Shown here one piece after another: positions 35,118 to 44,260 of a stretch of 64,000 bases of DNA. Source of the stretch: Niallia endozanthoxylica. Lineage in GTDB: Bacteria > Bacillota > Bacilli > Bacillales > Cytobacillaceae. Under the pieces are notes generated by a model that was given only the letters and a program-made list of their open reading frames with translations, made no database searches and had not been told where the DNA came from. The position numbers and the translations under genes were made by a program. The number at the start of each line of letters is the position of its first letter. Within the stretch, counting starts at the first letter, position 1. The stretch is from assembly GCF_008710145.1 (NCBI RefSeq), contig NZ_VYKL01000004.1:1-64000 (forward strand), written 5' to 3'.

Positions 35118-35163
35118 AACGCAGTATTTCGTTTCCTAATGAGAACGAAGTATTGCGTTTTTA
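35118..35163 (+). terminator. tRNA-Gly terminator
   Basis: AACGCAGTATTTCGTT / AACGAAGTATTGCGTT stem with T's. Confidence 0.85.
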
Positions 35164-35237
35164 ATTTTGCTAGAAAAGCGATAACGTTAAATCTAGACTA
35201 AATAAAGGGATTTCGTGCTGAAGTCCCTTTTACTATA

Positions 35238-35903
35238 TTATTCCATTATTTGCCAATGGGCTGTACCCCCATGAATCTGAGTGAACATACTCGCTAACGA
35301 AGCAGTCATTTTTTCTGCCTTCTCTATTTCGAGCGATGGCTGCAGGTATATAATCTGAATGGCGTTTTTTGTTGCTTCCGTAACTGCTGCTTTTTCTGAA
35401 TCAACGAAAGGGCTGCCAAAGGCTGATTCGTTATCGGCTGATACGATTAATCGGTGCAATGAATTCATTCGTCCATTTAATCCTAGATATTCTTCTTCTT
35501 CTTGTCCCAGTCTTATGGAGATAGGTCCGGCTAGTTTATCACTGTCATATACTCCAATTGGAATTTGATATTGTAAAGAGAAGAAATTATTTAAATCAAT
35601 GGCGCTATGTATCGGCATAAGATACTTTTGGTTTTGCACACGTCGATATAACGCTTCAGCAGAATGACGATAACGATTAGGGTCCTTTCCTGTTTTTTTG
35701 AAAATCTGTCTCCACTCTTGAATCCCTGAGAAATCCACTACTTTTTTGTCATCAAGTTCAAAGAAAATGGATTCTTGAAAGAGCTGCAGGCGCCCCTTTA
35801 CCATTTGTGGAGATTCGCTGACACAAATATCATGATATTGGATAAAACCAAGTTTAAAATGGGGGATAAGGTTTGTTACTTCAGTAGCAATTGTTATTTC
35901 CAT
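35238..35903 (-). CDS. B3/B4 tRNA-binding-domain protein
   Basis: 221 residues resembling the B3/B4 editing domain found in the beta subunit of phenylalanyl-tRNA synthetase: WRQIFKKTGKDPNRYRHSAEAL, then PIGVYDSDKLAGPISIRLG. Free-standing homologues are common in firmicutes and may clear mischarged tRNA or bind nucleic acid; function is unproven. The ATG at 35903 has GGAGGCGG before it; an ATG 13 codons upstream lacks a ribosome site and is rejected. Confidence 0.78.
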   Translation of the reverse strand: MEITIATEVTNLIPHFKLGFIQYHDICVSESPQMVKGRLQLFQESIFFELDDKKVVDFSGIQEWRQIFKKTGKDPNRYRHSAEALYRRVQNQKYLMPIHSAIDLNNFFSLQYQIPIGVYDSDKLAGPISIRLGQEEEEYLGLNGRMNSLHRLIVSADNESAFGSPFVDSEKAAVTEATKNAIQIIYLQPSLEIEKAEKMTASLASMFTQIHGGTAHWQIME

Positions 35904-36014
35904 TGTTTCCGCCTCCAAATTCTTTGTAAAATAGTATAACATAGTATAGCATTATATCTTCTTGCCCATTTATCAATATGACTATAGATAATAAAGATGA
36001 GAGGAGGAGCTAAG

Positions 36015-37136
36015 TTGAATTACTCTCAGTTAAAACAAGAGGTCATTGAATATAGTAAAACGATTGGAATTGATAAGATTGGATTTACAACGGCTTCTCC
36101 TTTTAATGATTTAAGAAATCGGCTAATACGCCAAAGGGAATTGAATTTTCAGTCAGGTTTTGAAGAAAAGGATATTGAAAAAAGAACGAACCCTAGTCTT
36201 TTAATGTCTGGTGCCCAATCAATTATTTCGATAGCGGTCGCCTATCCTTCTAAAATGAAGAATCGTACAATAAGCAAAGAAGGGGAGAGGCGTGGAATCT
36301 TCTCACGGGCTTCCTGGGGATTGGATTATCATATTGTGCTGCGGAGGCGTCTAGAGAAGCTTGAAGAATTTATTCGTGATAAAGTACCGGAAGTCCGCCT
36401 GAAATCAATGGTCGATACGGGAGAATTAGCTGATAGAGCAGTTGCCGAAAGGGCTGGAATTGGTTGGAGCGGTAAAAACTGTGCGATTATTACGCCTGAA
36501 TTCGGCTCATATGTCTATTTGGGAGAGATGATAACCAGTCTCCCATTTGAGCCGGATACGCCGCTTGAGGATCAATGCGGTACGTGTAATAAGTGTATTG
36601 AAGCCTGTCCGACAGGTGCACTTGTGGCAGGAGGACAAATTAATGCACAGAGGTGTATTTCTTTTTTAACGCAAACAAAAGAGGCGATTCCAGAGGAATT
36701 TCGGAATAAAATAGGAAACCGTTTATATGGCTGTGATTCGTGTCAAACAGCCTGTCCTGTTAATAAAGGAAAGGATTTTCATCTGCATGCGGAAGTTGAA
36801 GCAGACCCTGATATTGCAAAGCCTCTGTTACAACCGCTGCTTTCCTTGAGCAATCGTCAATTTAAAGAAAAGTTTGGTCATGTATCCGGAGCTTGGCGGG
36901 GAAAAAATCCGATTCAGCGGAATGCTGTTATTGCTCTTGCTCATTTTAAAGATCAAACAGCCCTTGATGATTTGATTGATATTTTAAAACATGATCCGCG
37001 CCCTGTCATGCGTGAAACGGCTGCGTGGGCTATTGGAAAAATTGATGGAAAGAATTCAAGAGCCGCGTTAGAGGAGGCTCTTGAGAAAGAAACGGATGAG
37101 GCTGTAATCTTCGAAATTAATAAAGTATTAAGTTAA
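36015..37136 (+). CDS. queG: Epoxyqueuosine reductase
   Basis: 373 residues. A cobalamin-binding N-terminal domain is followed by two ferredoxin-type clusters, CGTCNKCIEACPTGAL and CDSCQTACPVNKG, which hold the two [4Fe-4S] centres, and by HEAT-like repeats at the end (MRETAAWAIGKIDG). It performs the last step of queuosine synthesis in tRNA, reducing epoxyqueuosine. The TTG at 36015 has GAGGAGG ahead of it; the ATG at 35997 overlaps that site. Other queuosine genes are not in the window. Confidence 0.93.
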   Translation: MNYSQLKQEVIEYSKTIGIDKIGFTTASPFNDLRNRLIRQRELNFQSGFEEKDIEKRTNPSLLMSGAQSIISIAVAYPSKMKNRTISKEGERRGIFSRASWGLDYHIVLRRRLEKLEEFIRDKVPEVRLKSMVDTGELADRAVAERAGIGWSGKNCAIITPEFGSYVYLGEMITSLPFEPDTPLEDQCGTCNKCIEACPTGALVAGGQINAQRCISFLTQTKEAIPEEFRNKIGNRLYGCDSCQTACPVNKGKDFHLHAEVEADPDIAKPLLQPLLSLSNRQFKEKFGHVSGAWRGKNPIQRNAVIALAHFKDQTALDDLIDILKHDPRPVMRETAAWAIGKIDGKNSRAALEEALEKETDEAVIFEINKVLS

Positions 37137-37253
37137 TGGGAGGGAAATCCTCCTATTTTTTGTGTTTTTTTCAGACAAGTGAGCATAAGTCTCTTTCTGT
37201 AATTTCATTCAAGTTAACAAACTCCTTTCATATATATAGTTTGAAAGGGGTGA

Positions 37254-38156
37254 ATGAACATGCGGCAGCAGTTAAATGAGTTGCTTCAAGAGCGGGTTCA
37301 GCAATGTGTTTCAAGTAAAAGAACTTCATATTCAGTATGTGAAAAAATAGAACGTAAGAGAGAGTCGTTACATTGTCGAGAGGCAGAGATGGTGAAAGTG
37401 AACGCAAAAGGAGTCATCAAGGAGATAAAAAAGGAAAATGATGATATAGAGAACGTGTTCTATCAAATCCATTTCCGCTATTTTATTAAGCAAAAAAAAC
37501 GGCTCTATTTGGAAGAGGAAATAGAAAAAAGACAAGCTCAATTTTATAAAGGGATGCTCGTTTATGATGAGGAGTTAAATCCATTTCAACTGAACGAGAT
37601 AACAATGGATGATTCCTCATTCATGGAGATAGATGCAGGTGAAGATAGAACGGCTTTTCGTTATGATCGGCTGAAGGCCGTTCAATATGCTGAAAGATGG
37701 TGGAATGATTATAATCCGGCATATAAAAAATTTGATGAAGACTGTACTAATTATATTTCGCAATGCCTTCGCGCCGGCGGTGCACCAATGAGGGGATATC
37801 CAAACAGAGGCACAGGATGGTGGATGCAAAATCAGAATTGGAGCTACAGCTGGACTGTTGCCAATTCATTAAGATGGTATTTGCCAAACTCCAAAACAGG
37901 CTTAAGAGCAAAGGAAGTATCAAGTCCTGACCAATTATTATTAGGAGATGTTATTTGCTACGACTTTGAGGGAGATGGACGTTTCAATCATACTACGATT
38001 GTGACAGGAAGGGATGCCGAAGGGATGCCGCTTGTGAATGCCCATACTTTCAATTGCCGTATGCGTTATTGGGCATATGAAGACTCAACTGCCTATACAC
38101 CAAATATTAAATATAAGTTTTTAACCATAATGGACAATAAAGGCTTCAAAGCTTAA
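37254..38156 (+). CDS. Amidase-domain protein (CHAP/NlpC-like fold, Amidase_6)
   Basis: 300 residues. The first ~130 are charged and helical. The rest matches the putative amidase domain: YAERWWNDYNPAYKKFDEDC, with catalytic Cys in DCTNYISQCLRAGG and His in FNHTTIVTG. No signal peptide is visible, so it may act on the spore or in the mother cell rather than outside the cell. AAAGGGG precedes the ATG. A peptidase or amidase on peptidoglycan-like substrates is the family expectation. Confidence 0.8.
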   Translation: MNMRQQLNELLQERVQQCVSSKRTSYSVCEKIERKRESLHCREAEMVKVNAKGVIKEIKKENDDIENVFYQIHFRYFIKQKKRLYLEEEIEKRQAQFYKGMLVYDEELNPFQLNEITMDDSSFMEIDAGEDRTAFRYDRLKAVQYAERWWNDYNPAYKKFDEDCTNYISQCLRAGGAPMRGYPNRGTGWWMQNQNWSYSWTVANSLRWYLPNSKTGLRAKEVSSPDQLLLGDVICYDFEGDGRFNHTTIVTGRDAEGMPLVNAHTFNCRMRYWAYEDSTAYTPNIKYKFLTIMDNKGFKA

Positions 38157-38222
38157 TCCACCTTGTTTCAAGAACGAACGGTGGTATAATAGCATATAGA
38201 GTTTATGGCAGAGGTGAAAAAA

Positions 38223-38696
38223 TTGGCATTACATGTAGTTTTATACCAACCAGAAATTCCTGCAAATACAGGGAATATAGCCCGGACTTGTGCGGCTACT
38301 GATACTACTTTACATTTAATTCATCCGCTAGGGTTTTCTACTGAGGATAAATTGCTTAAGCGAGCCGGTCTGGATTATTGGGAATTTGTTCAGATTATTT
38401 CCTATGAATCCATAGAGGAGTTTTTTGAGAAAAATAAAGGTGGAGAGTTCTTTTATCTAACAAAGTACGGTACTAAGGCTCATTCCTCTTTTGATTACAG
38501 TGACAGGGATAAGGATTATTATTTTATTTTTGGCAGAGAGACAAATGGTCTGCCGAAGGATATTATTGAAAATAATCATGACAGGGCATTAAGAATTCCA
38601 ATGAATGAAAATGTCCGTTCTTTAAATCTTTCTAATGCTGCAGCCATCCTTGTATATGAGGCATTGCGCCAGCAGAATTATCTTCATTTAAAATAA
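38223..38696 (+). CDS. trmL: tRNA (cytidine/uridine-34-2'-O)-methyltransferase
   Basis: 157 residues of the SPOUT (trefoil-knot) superfamily; LHVVLYQPEIPANTGNIART and PMNENVRSLNLSNAAAIL are family hallmarks. It methylates the ribose of the wobble base in certain leucine tRNAs (formerly CspR). The TTG at 38223 follows GAGGTG and gives the conserved start MALHVVLYQ; an ATG six codons before it is rejected. Confidence 0.92.
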   Translation: MALHVVLYQPEIPANTGNIARTCAATDTTLHLIHPLGFSTEDKLLKRAGLDYWEFVQIISYESIEEFFEKNKGGEFFYLTKYGTKAHSSFDYSDRDKDYYFIFGRETNGLPKDIIENNHDRALRIPMNENVRSLNLSNAAAILVYEALRQQNYLHLK

Positions 38697-38699
38697 GAG

Positions 38700-38730
38700 A
38701 AAGGAACCTTAGCCAGGTTCCTTTATTTTT
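38700..38730 (+). terminator. trmL terminator
   Basis: AAGGAACCT / AGGTTCCTT stem followed by TTATTTTTATTTT. Confidence 0.85.
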
Positions 38731-38791
38731 ATTTTCCCATGAACTTCGTTATGATAAAGGTATTAATACATATTTTGGAAGGATGGTTGTT

Positions 38792-39541
38792 ATGAATCAA
38801 GTCATTGAGACCTTACTAGCACACCGCTCTATTCGCCAGCTGCAGGATAAGCCCTTAACAAAAGAACAGGTCGAACTAATTGTCGCAAGTGCGCAGGCAG
38901 CTTCTACTTCAAGTTATATTCAATCATACTCAATTATCGGTATTACAGATCCTGCTAAAAAACAGAGACTTGCGGAACTGGCAGGAAATCAGAATTATGT
39001 TGAAAAAAATGGTCATTTCTTTGTCTTTTGCGGTGACTTATACCGCCATGAGCTTGCAGGCGATATGGAAGAAAAGGAAGTCATTGATTCAATTGAAAGT
39101 ACAGAAAAGTTTATGGTTATGTTAATAGATACAGCACTTGCCGCTCAAAATGCTGCCATTGCTGCTGAATCATTAGGATTAGGAATTTGCTACATTGGAG
39201 GAATCCGAAACCAGCTTGATGAAGTATGCGAACTGTTAAATACGCCGAAAAGGGTTATACCGCTGTTTGGTATGGCAGTCGGTTATCCCGAGAAAATAAC
39301 GGATCAAAAGCCGAGACTCCCATTAGCACATATTTACCATGAAAATGAATACGAGCAGGACGAATCTGTCTATAAGCAGCAGCTAGAGGAATATAATAAG
39401 GTAATTTCTCGTTACTATTATGAACGTACAAAAGGAAAACGTGATGATACGTGGACCAGCCAGATAGCAGGCATGCTCGAGAAACAGTCGAGAATGTATA
39501 TGCATGATTTTATGAAGAAACATGGATTAAATCTAAAATGA
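38792..39541 (+). CDS. nfrA: NAD(P)H-dependent FMN nitro/oxidoreductase (NfrA-like)
   Basis: 249 residues, same length and pattern as B. subtilis NfrA: IETLLAHRSIRQLQDKPLT, SAQAASTSSYIQSYSIIG, EKNGHFFVFCGDLYRH and GLGICYIGGIRN. It reduces FMN, nitro compounds and quinones. The ATG at 38792 (MNQVIETLL) with GGAAGG nine bases before it is chosen over an ATG three codons upstream. Confidence 0.9.
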   Translation: MNQVIETLLAHRSIRQLQDKPLTKEQVELIVASAQAASTSSYIQSYSIIGITDPAKKQRLAELAGNQNYVEKNGHFFVFCGDLYRHELAGDMEEKEVIDSIESTEKFMVMLIDTALAAQNAAIAAESLGLGICYIGGIRNQLDEVCELLNTPKRVIPLFGMAVGYPEKITDQKPRLPLAHIYHENEYEQDESVYKQQLEEYNKVISRYYYERTKGKRDDTWTSQIAGMLEKQSRMYMHDFMKKHGLNLK

Positions 39542-39569
39542 AAAAAGGCCGCAACGAGCGGCCTTTTTG
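39541..39569 (+). terminator. nfrA terminator
   Basis: AAAAAGGCCGC / GCGGCCTTTTT stem starting right after the stop codon. Confidence 0.9.
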
Positions 39570-39585
39570 CTTAACTTCTTTTGTT

Positions 39586-39769
39586 TGTCTAGCTCCAGAC
39601 GCCATCGGCTCTTTGGTCTACAGTCAAGCCGCCCAGAAAAGTAAAGAACACCTTTCCGTGAGACTCGTCATATGCTTGAGGGCCGCAAGATGCGGGTCAT
39701 GCAGACGTTGCCACAGGATGTGGCGTTTTTAGTCTGCGTTCCTCATAAGCGGGCGCCTTCCGCTTTTCG
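39586..39769. repeat. Bacillus-type dispersed intergenic repeat
   Basis: About 185 bases, more GC-rich than its surroundings, starting TGTCTAGCTCCAGACGCC and ending GGCGCCTTCCGCTTTT. Short repeats with these two ends are scattered between genes in many Bacillaceae; no protein is encoded. It fills most of the gap between nfrA and the 30-codon gene. From 39866 to 40081 nothing is seen. Confidence 0.6.
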
Positions 39770-39772
39770 CTG

Positions 39773-39865
39773 TTACTTCGTAATCTTCGGTTTGTCGTTA
39801 TAACCTGCTGTAAAAATCGCAGCCAGGAAAGTTACCATTACTCCAAGAACTAGGATTGTCCCCAT
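39773..39865 (-). CDS. 30-residue membrane peptide
   Basis: A short frame on the minus strand: MGTILVLGVMVTFLAAIFTA then a polar tail (GYNDKPKITK). One membrane helix fills residues 3-20, and AAAGGAGG lies eleven bases before the ATG. The strong ribosome site and the helix-plus-polar-tail design argue that it is real. Many one-helix peptides of sporulating bacilli look like this, but I do not recognise the family. No neighbour suggests a partner. Confidence 0.6.
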   Translation of the reverse strand: MGTILVLGVMVTFLAAIFTAGYNDKPKITK

Positions 39866-40081
39866 CGTTATGTAGGCCTCCTTTAATAAGTTATGGAAAT
39901 GAATACTAATTAAGTAGATAGTTTCATTATAGCTTATTCTAAAAAATCTGTGAATGCAATGTTAGAAAATTTCCAACAAACAAAATAGTTAGTTTTCAAA
40001 ATAGTAATCATTATTTTTCATTTCTAGCATAAATAAAGAACTATACCTTTTCTTTCTAGGCCAAGTTGATTCTCCTTTTTA

Positions 40082-40111
40082 GGCATGTTGGAACTTAACT
40101 AAGCATACATT
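40082..40111 (+). promoter_or_regulatory. prkA: Sigma-E-type promoter of prkA
   Basis: GGCATGTT (40082-40089) and CATACATT (40104-40111) are 14 bases apart, each one base off or fully consistent with the sigma-E consensus GKMATATT-N14-CATACAMT. The predicted leader is about 170 bases. B. subtilis prkA is a known mother-cell gene. Confidence 0.65.
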
Positions 40112-40288
40112 GTATTAATCAGCTTGGAAAAAAGTGAAGCTTTCATTATTAGGGTACTCCTTTATCCAGTGATGAAAGTGACAAATCATAAGAAGGCGTT
40201 TTATTTGAAGGTTGGCACTTGCTCGGACTTTTACAGTCAGTTCGTTCTTTGGCCAGTAAACTGGGATAATGCGACAGGGGAGGTCCAT

Positions 40289-42184
40289 ATGGATATATTA
40301 AAAAAAATTGAACTATATCGTAAAGAAGAGGAAATGCTTAAATGGGAAGGTACATTTGGCGAATATTTAGAGATTATTAAGGAAAAACCATGGGTTGCCC
40401 AGTCAGCTCATTCAAGGGTCTACAACATGATAAAAGACTCTGGTGTCGAAGAAGTAAGTGGTAATAAAAGATATAAATTTTTTTCCAATCAGCTATTTGG
40501 CTTAGAGGAAGCATTAGAAAGATTAGTAGAGGAATATTTCCATCCTTCAGCTAAGAGGTTGGATGTCCGGAAGCGTATTTTGCTTTTAATGGGTCCTGTC
40601 AGCGGAGGTAAATCTACTTTAGTCACGATGTTGAAAAGAGGATTAGAAGCGTACTCATTATCGGATAGAGGGGCTGTCTACGGTATAAAAGGCTGCCCAA
40701 TGCATGAAGATCCGCTTCATTTAATCCCGCTTCATTTACGGAAGGATTTTTACGATGAATATGGAATTCGGATTGAAGGAAATCTCTCTCCATTAAATTT
40801 AATGCGTTTAGAGCAAGAGTATGATGGTCGGATTGAAGATGTGATAGTTGAAAGAGTATTTTTCTCTGAGGACCGCAGGGTAGGGATTGGTACATTCAGT
40901 CCGTCTGATCCAAAGTCACAGGATATTGCTGATTTAACAGGAAGTATTGATTTTTCAACGATAGCTGAGTATGGTTCTGAGTCAGATCCGCGCGCCTACC
41001 GATTTGACGGGGAATTAAATAAAGCAAATCGCGGAATGATGGAATTCCAGGAAATGCTAAAGTGTGACGAGAAATTCCTCTGGCACCTGCTTTCGTTAAC
41101 GCAGGAAGGTAACTTTAAGGCAGGAAGATTCGCCCTCATAAGTGCAGATGAATTAATTGTTGCCCATACGAATGAAACAGAATATCGTTCCTTTATCTCA
41201 AATAAGAAAAATGAAGCGCTTCACTCTAGAATCATTGTGATGCCGATTCCGTACAATTTAAAGGTGACGGAAGAAGAGAAAATCTATGAAAAAATGATCC
41301 GCGAGAGTGATGTGTCTGATGTTCACATTGCACCGCACACCTTAAAGGTAGCAGCCATGTTTACGATTCTAACAAGATTGAAGGAGCCTAAAAAAGGCGA
41401 TATTGATTTAGTGAAGAAAATGCGTCTATATGATGGTGAGAGTGTCGAAGGCTATAATCGTGCGGATGTTGAGGAGCTTAAAAAGGAATATGTAGATGAA
41501 GGAATGAGCGGAATTGATCCTCGTTATGTAATTAACAGAATTTCTTCCACGATTATCCGAAAAGAAATGACAAGCATAAATGCTTTGGATGTACTCCGTT
41601 CCTTGAAGGAAGGCTTGGACCAGCATCCATCCATTACTGCAGAATTACGTGAAAAGTATTTGAATTATATCTCCTTGGCACGGAAGGAATATGATGATAT
41701 TGCGAAGAAGGAGGTACAAAAGGCATTTGTTTATTCTTATGAAGAATCTGCAAAGACCTTAATGGATAACTATTTAGATAATGTTGAAGCCTATTGCAAC
41801 AAAATCAAGCTTCGGGACCCTCTTACTGGTGAAGAAATCAATCCGGATGAGAAGTTGATGCGTTCGATAGAAGAGCAGATTGGCATCTCTGAAAATGCTA
41901 AAAAAGCATTCAGAGAGGAAATCTTAATTCGAATTTCTGCCTATGCTCGTAAAGGAAAACGATTTGATTACAATTCACATGACCGCCTGCGTGAGGCGAT
42001 TCAGAAAAAGCTGTTTGCTGATTTGAAGGATGTAGTTAAGATTACAACCTCTACGAAAACGCCAGATGAGCAGCAGCTAAAGAAAGTGAACGAAGTCGTT
42101 GCACGATTAATTGATGAACATGGCTATAACTCTACTTCTGCCAATGAATTATTGCGCTATGTTGGCAGCTTATTAAATCGTTAA
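40289..42184 (+). CDS. prkA: PrkA AAA+ protease/serine kinase-like protein
   Basis: 631 residues, exactly the length of B. subtilis PrkA. It opens MDILKKIELYRKEEEMLKWE; the AAA domain has Walker A GPVSGGKST (residues 102-110); the C-terminal PrkA domain contains the weak kinase homology. B. subtilis PrkA was first described as a kinase and later shown to act as an ATP-dependent protease needed for sporulation. The ATG at 40289 has GGGGAGG before it; the frame stays open 55 codons upstream, but that part is leader. Partners YhbH and SpoVR are also in the window. Confidence 0.93.
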   Translation: MDILKKIELYRKEEEMLKWEGTFGEYLEIIKEKPWVAQSAHSRVYNMIKDSGVEEVSGNKRYKFFSNQLFGLEEALERLVEEYFHPSAKRLDVRKRILLLMGPVSGGKSTLVTMLKRGLEAYSLSDRGAVYGIKGCPMHEDPLHLIPLHLRKDFYDEYGIRIEGNLSPLNLMRLEQEYDGRIEDVIVERVFFSEDRRVGIGTFSPSDPKSQDIADLTGSIDFSTIAEYGSESDPRAYRFDGELNKANRGMMEFQEMLKCDEKFLWHLLSLTQEGNFKAGRFALISADELIVAHTNETEYRSFISNKKNEALHSRIIVMPIPYNLKVTEEEKIYEKMIRESDVSDVHIAPHTLKVAAMFTILTRLKEPKKGDIDLVKKMRLYDGESVEGYNRADVEELKKEYVDEGMSGIDPRYVINRISSTIIRKEMTSINALDVLRSLKEGLDQHPSITAELREKYLNYISLARKEYDDIAKKEVQKAFVYSYEESAKTLMDNYLDNVEAYCNKIKLRDPLTGEEINPDEKLMRSIEEQIGISENAKKAFREEILIRISAYARKGKRFDYNSHDRLREAIQKKLFADLKDVVKITTSTKTPDEQQLKKVNEVVARLIDEHGYNSTSANELLRYVGSLLNR

Positions 42185-42205
42185 TAGATTAATATAATAT
42201 TTTGA

Positions 42206-42236
42206 GGCTATCCTTTACAATCGGATAGTCTTTTTG
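42206..42236 (+). terminator. prkA terminator
   Basis: GGCTATCC / GGATAGTC stem followed by TTTTTG. Confidence 0.7.
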
Positions 42237-42258
42237 TTTTTGGCTTTGTGTATTCACA

Positions 42259-42318
42259 GTGTCCATTTCTCACGAATGAGTCAAAAATCAGGCTTATCAA
42301 CATGGTTCGCTAACAAAG
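42259..42318. repeat. Dispersed repeat, copy B
   Basis: From GTCCATTTCTCACG through ATGAGTCAAAAATCAGG to CGCTAACAAAG, this aligns over about 57 bases with the inverted left part of the cloverleaf at 27252-27320. It lies in the otherwise empty 280-base gap between prkA and the chemoreceptor gene. Confidence 0.6.
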
Positions 42319-42463
42319 TTTTGTTTTTCCTTCTGCTTATTATGCGGCAGTTCAGATAAATAGTTCAAAAGTTACATGATAATAGATAAGTGTTACTTTA
42401 CTCACAGCCCTTACTTATCAAGTACGTTAGAATTATTATATCAATTTAAAAGGGGAACTTCAT

Positions 42464-44155
42464 ATGGGGCTAACAATAGGAAAGAAACTATTAGCTGGAT
42501 TTTTGTTTATTCTTTTATTATTAGCAATTGGCAGTGTTATTTCAATTAATAGAATAAGTTTTACAGAGCAGACCTACAAACAGCTTATTGATGAAAATGT
42601 AGAAAATTCCATGCATGCAAAGGATTTACAGGTACTTTATCTTAATCAATCTACAACAATAAAAAATTACTTAATGACAAGCGATGATACATACATATTG
42701 CAGTATGAAGAGTATTTAACACAAGCAAATAAGAAGCTAAAACAAATGCTTGAAGGCTATAACGATGAAAAGGATATAGAGATTATTAAACAATTAGCTG
42801 CTTTCCAGACAAGGTATGATGAGATTGTTCAAAAGGAAATAAGGTTGAAAAAAGCAGGAGATGAAATCGGATACATTAATTTAATGAACACATCAGGAAA
42901 AACGATTTCTAACGTTTTTCAGAAAAAAATTGCAGAACTTGATAGTGGACAGGAGAAAATTGTATTTAATGGGATTCAGAATGCATCCTATTCGGTTTCT
43001 GAAACAAAGATCTTTGTTCTAATAATAGGATTGATAAGTGTATGTGTTGGAATTGTTCTTTCGGTCCTGATGAGTCGCTCGATAGCAAAACCGATTAAAC
43101 AAGCAGCAGAGGTGATTCATAAAGTTGCAGAGGGTGATTTACAAATACAGGAGTTAAAGAAAAAAACGAATGATGAAGTCGGGATTCTTTTTGATTCCTC
43201 TAATAGAATGGTGCAGGATTTACGGGAGATTGTGGGGCAGATTCAAGAATCTTCAACAAGTATGGCATCGAGCAGTGAGGAGTTGGCTGCCAGTGCGATG
43301 GAAAGCACTTCAGCTGCAGAGCAAGTATCCAGAATGACGCAGGATAGTGCAGAAGGCAATGAACAACAATTATTACAATATAGAGCACTATCTCATTTAA
43401 TTAATGAGATGAATAATGGGATACACCAAGTGGCAGTAAACAGTGAAGATATGCTTCATTTAACGAAAATAACAAGTGATTTGACTGTAGAAGGCGAAAA
43501 GTATATTGACCATGTTGTTGGACAAATGAATCAGATTCAACAAACTGTTTCAAAAGCAAGCGGTTCCATCCATTCTTTAAGGGAGCGTTCAGATGAAATA
43601 AGCCAAATTATTGGAATCATTACAGGTGTTGCTGAGCAAACAAATTTACTGGCCTTAAACGCAGCTATCGAAGCTGCAAGAGCGGGCGAGCATGGAAGAG
43701 GTTTCGCAGTTGTTGCAGAAGAGGTTAGAAAGCTGGCCGAGGAATCAAAAAAATCTGCAGGAAAAATTACAAAAATGATACACCATATTCAAGTTGAAAC
43801 ATTGGAATCCGTACAAATGATGGAACAGGAAAGTATGCAGGTTGAACAGGGATTGAAAGAAACAGAAGAGGCCTGCCATGCATTCAAATCGATATCTAAG
43901 GCAATGGGAAAAGTGACAGAAAAGGTAGATGAGGTTTCTTCCTCTGTTGCAACCATGTTAGAGGCAAGTGATCGTATTATGCAATCAATAGAAAGGGCAA
44001 AAGAGATTGCTGAAAGAAGTACCCATAACAGCCAAGAGAGTGCCGCAGCAACACAGCAGCAGTTTGCTGCGATGGAAGAGGTGGCTGCATCGGCACAGTT
44101 TCTTTCTAAAATGGCGGAAGATCTTCTGTCTATTATTTCTAAATTTAAATTATAG
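42464..44155 (+). CDS. Methyl-accepting chemotaxis protein
   Basis: 563 residues: membrane helix (9-30), a helical sensor domain outside the membrane (to about 180), second helix (183-203), HAMP linker and the long signalling coiled coil with the invariant tip [20 protein letters not shown]. The four-helix-bundle type sensor gives no ligand. AAAGGGGAAC precedes the ATG. The next gene is a TRAP binding protein, so the receptor may respond to a bound ligand; this is inference from position only. Confidence 0.92.
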   Translation: MGLTIGKKLLAGFLFILLLLAIGSVISINRISFTEQTYKQLIDENVENSMHAKDLQVLYLNQSTTIKNYLMTSDDTYILQYEEYLTQANKKLKQMLEGYNDEKDIEIIKQLAAFQTRYDEIVQKEIRLKKAGDEIGYINLMNTSGKTISNVFQKKIAELDSGQEKIVFNGIQNASYSVSETKIFVLIIGLISVCVGIVLSVLMSRSIAKPIKQAAEVIHKVAEGDLQIQELKKKTNDEVGILFDSSNRMVQDLREIVGQIQESSTSMASSSEELAASAMESTSAAEQVSRMTQDSAEGNEQQLLQYRALSHLINEMNNGIHQVAVNSEDMLHLTKITSDLTVEGEKYIDHVVGQMNQIQQTVSKASGSIHSLRERSDEISQIIGIITGVAEQTNLLALNAAIEAARAGEHGRGFAVVAEEVRKLAEESKKSAGKITKMIHHIQVETLESVQMMEQESMQVEQGLKETEEACHAFKSISKAMGKVTEKVDEVSSSVATMLEASDRIMQSIERAKEIAERSTHNSQESAAATQQQFAAMEEVAASAQFLSKMAEDLLSIISKFKL

Positions 44156-44178
44156 ATTTGTTTATTAACATGTTTAAA

Positions 44179-44213
44179 TTTTGACTTATCAACATGATTT
44201 GTTAACATAGCCT
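44179..44213. repeat. Dispersed repeat, copy C (partial)
   Basis: TTTTGACTTATCAACATGAT then TTGTTAACATAGCC repeats the far part of copies A and B. It occupies the gap between the chemoreceptor and the TRAP gene. Confidence 0.5.
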
Positions 44214-44260
44214 AAATTAAAAAATAGAAGAAAATGAGATGACAAAGGGAGTATCATTCC

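Noticed and set aside
40124..40288. 55-codon upstream extension of prkA
   Set aside because: PrkA of B. subtilis has exactly the 631 residues obtained from the ATG at 40289, which has a strong ribosome site; the extension lies in the leader after the sigma-E-type promoter.
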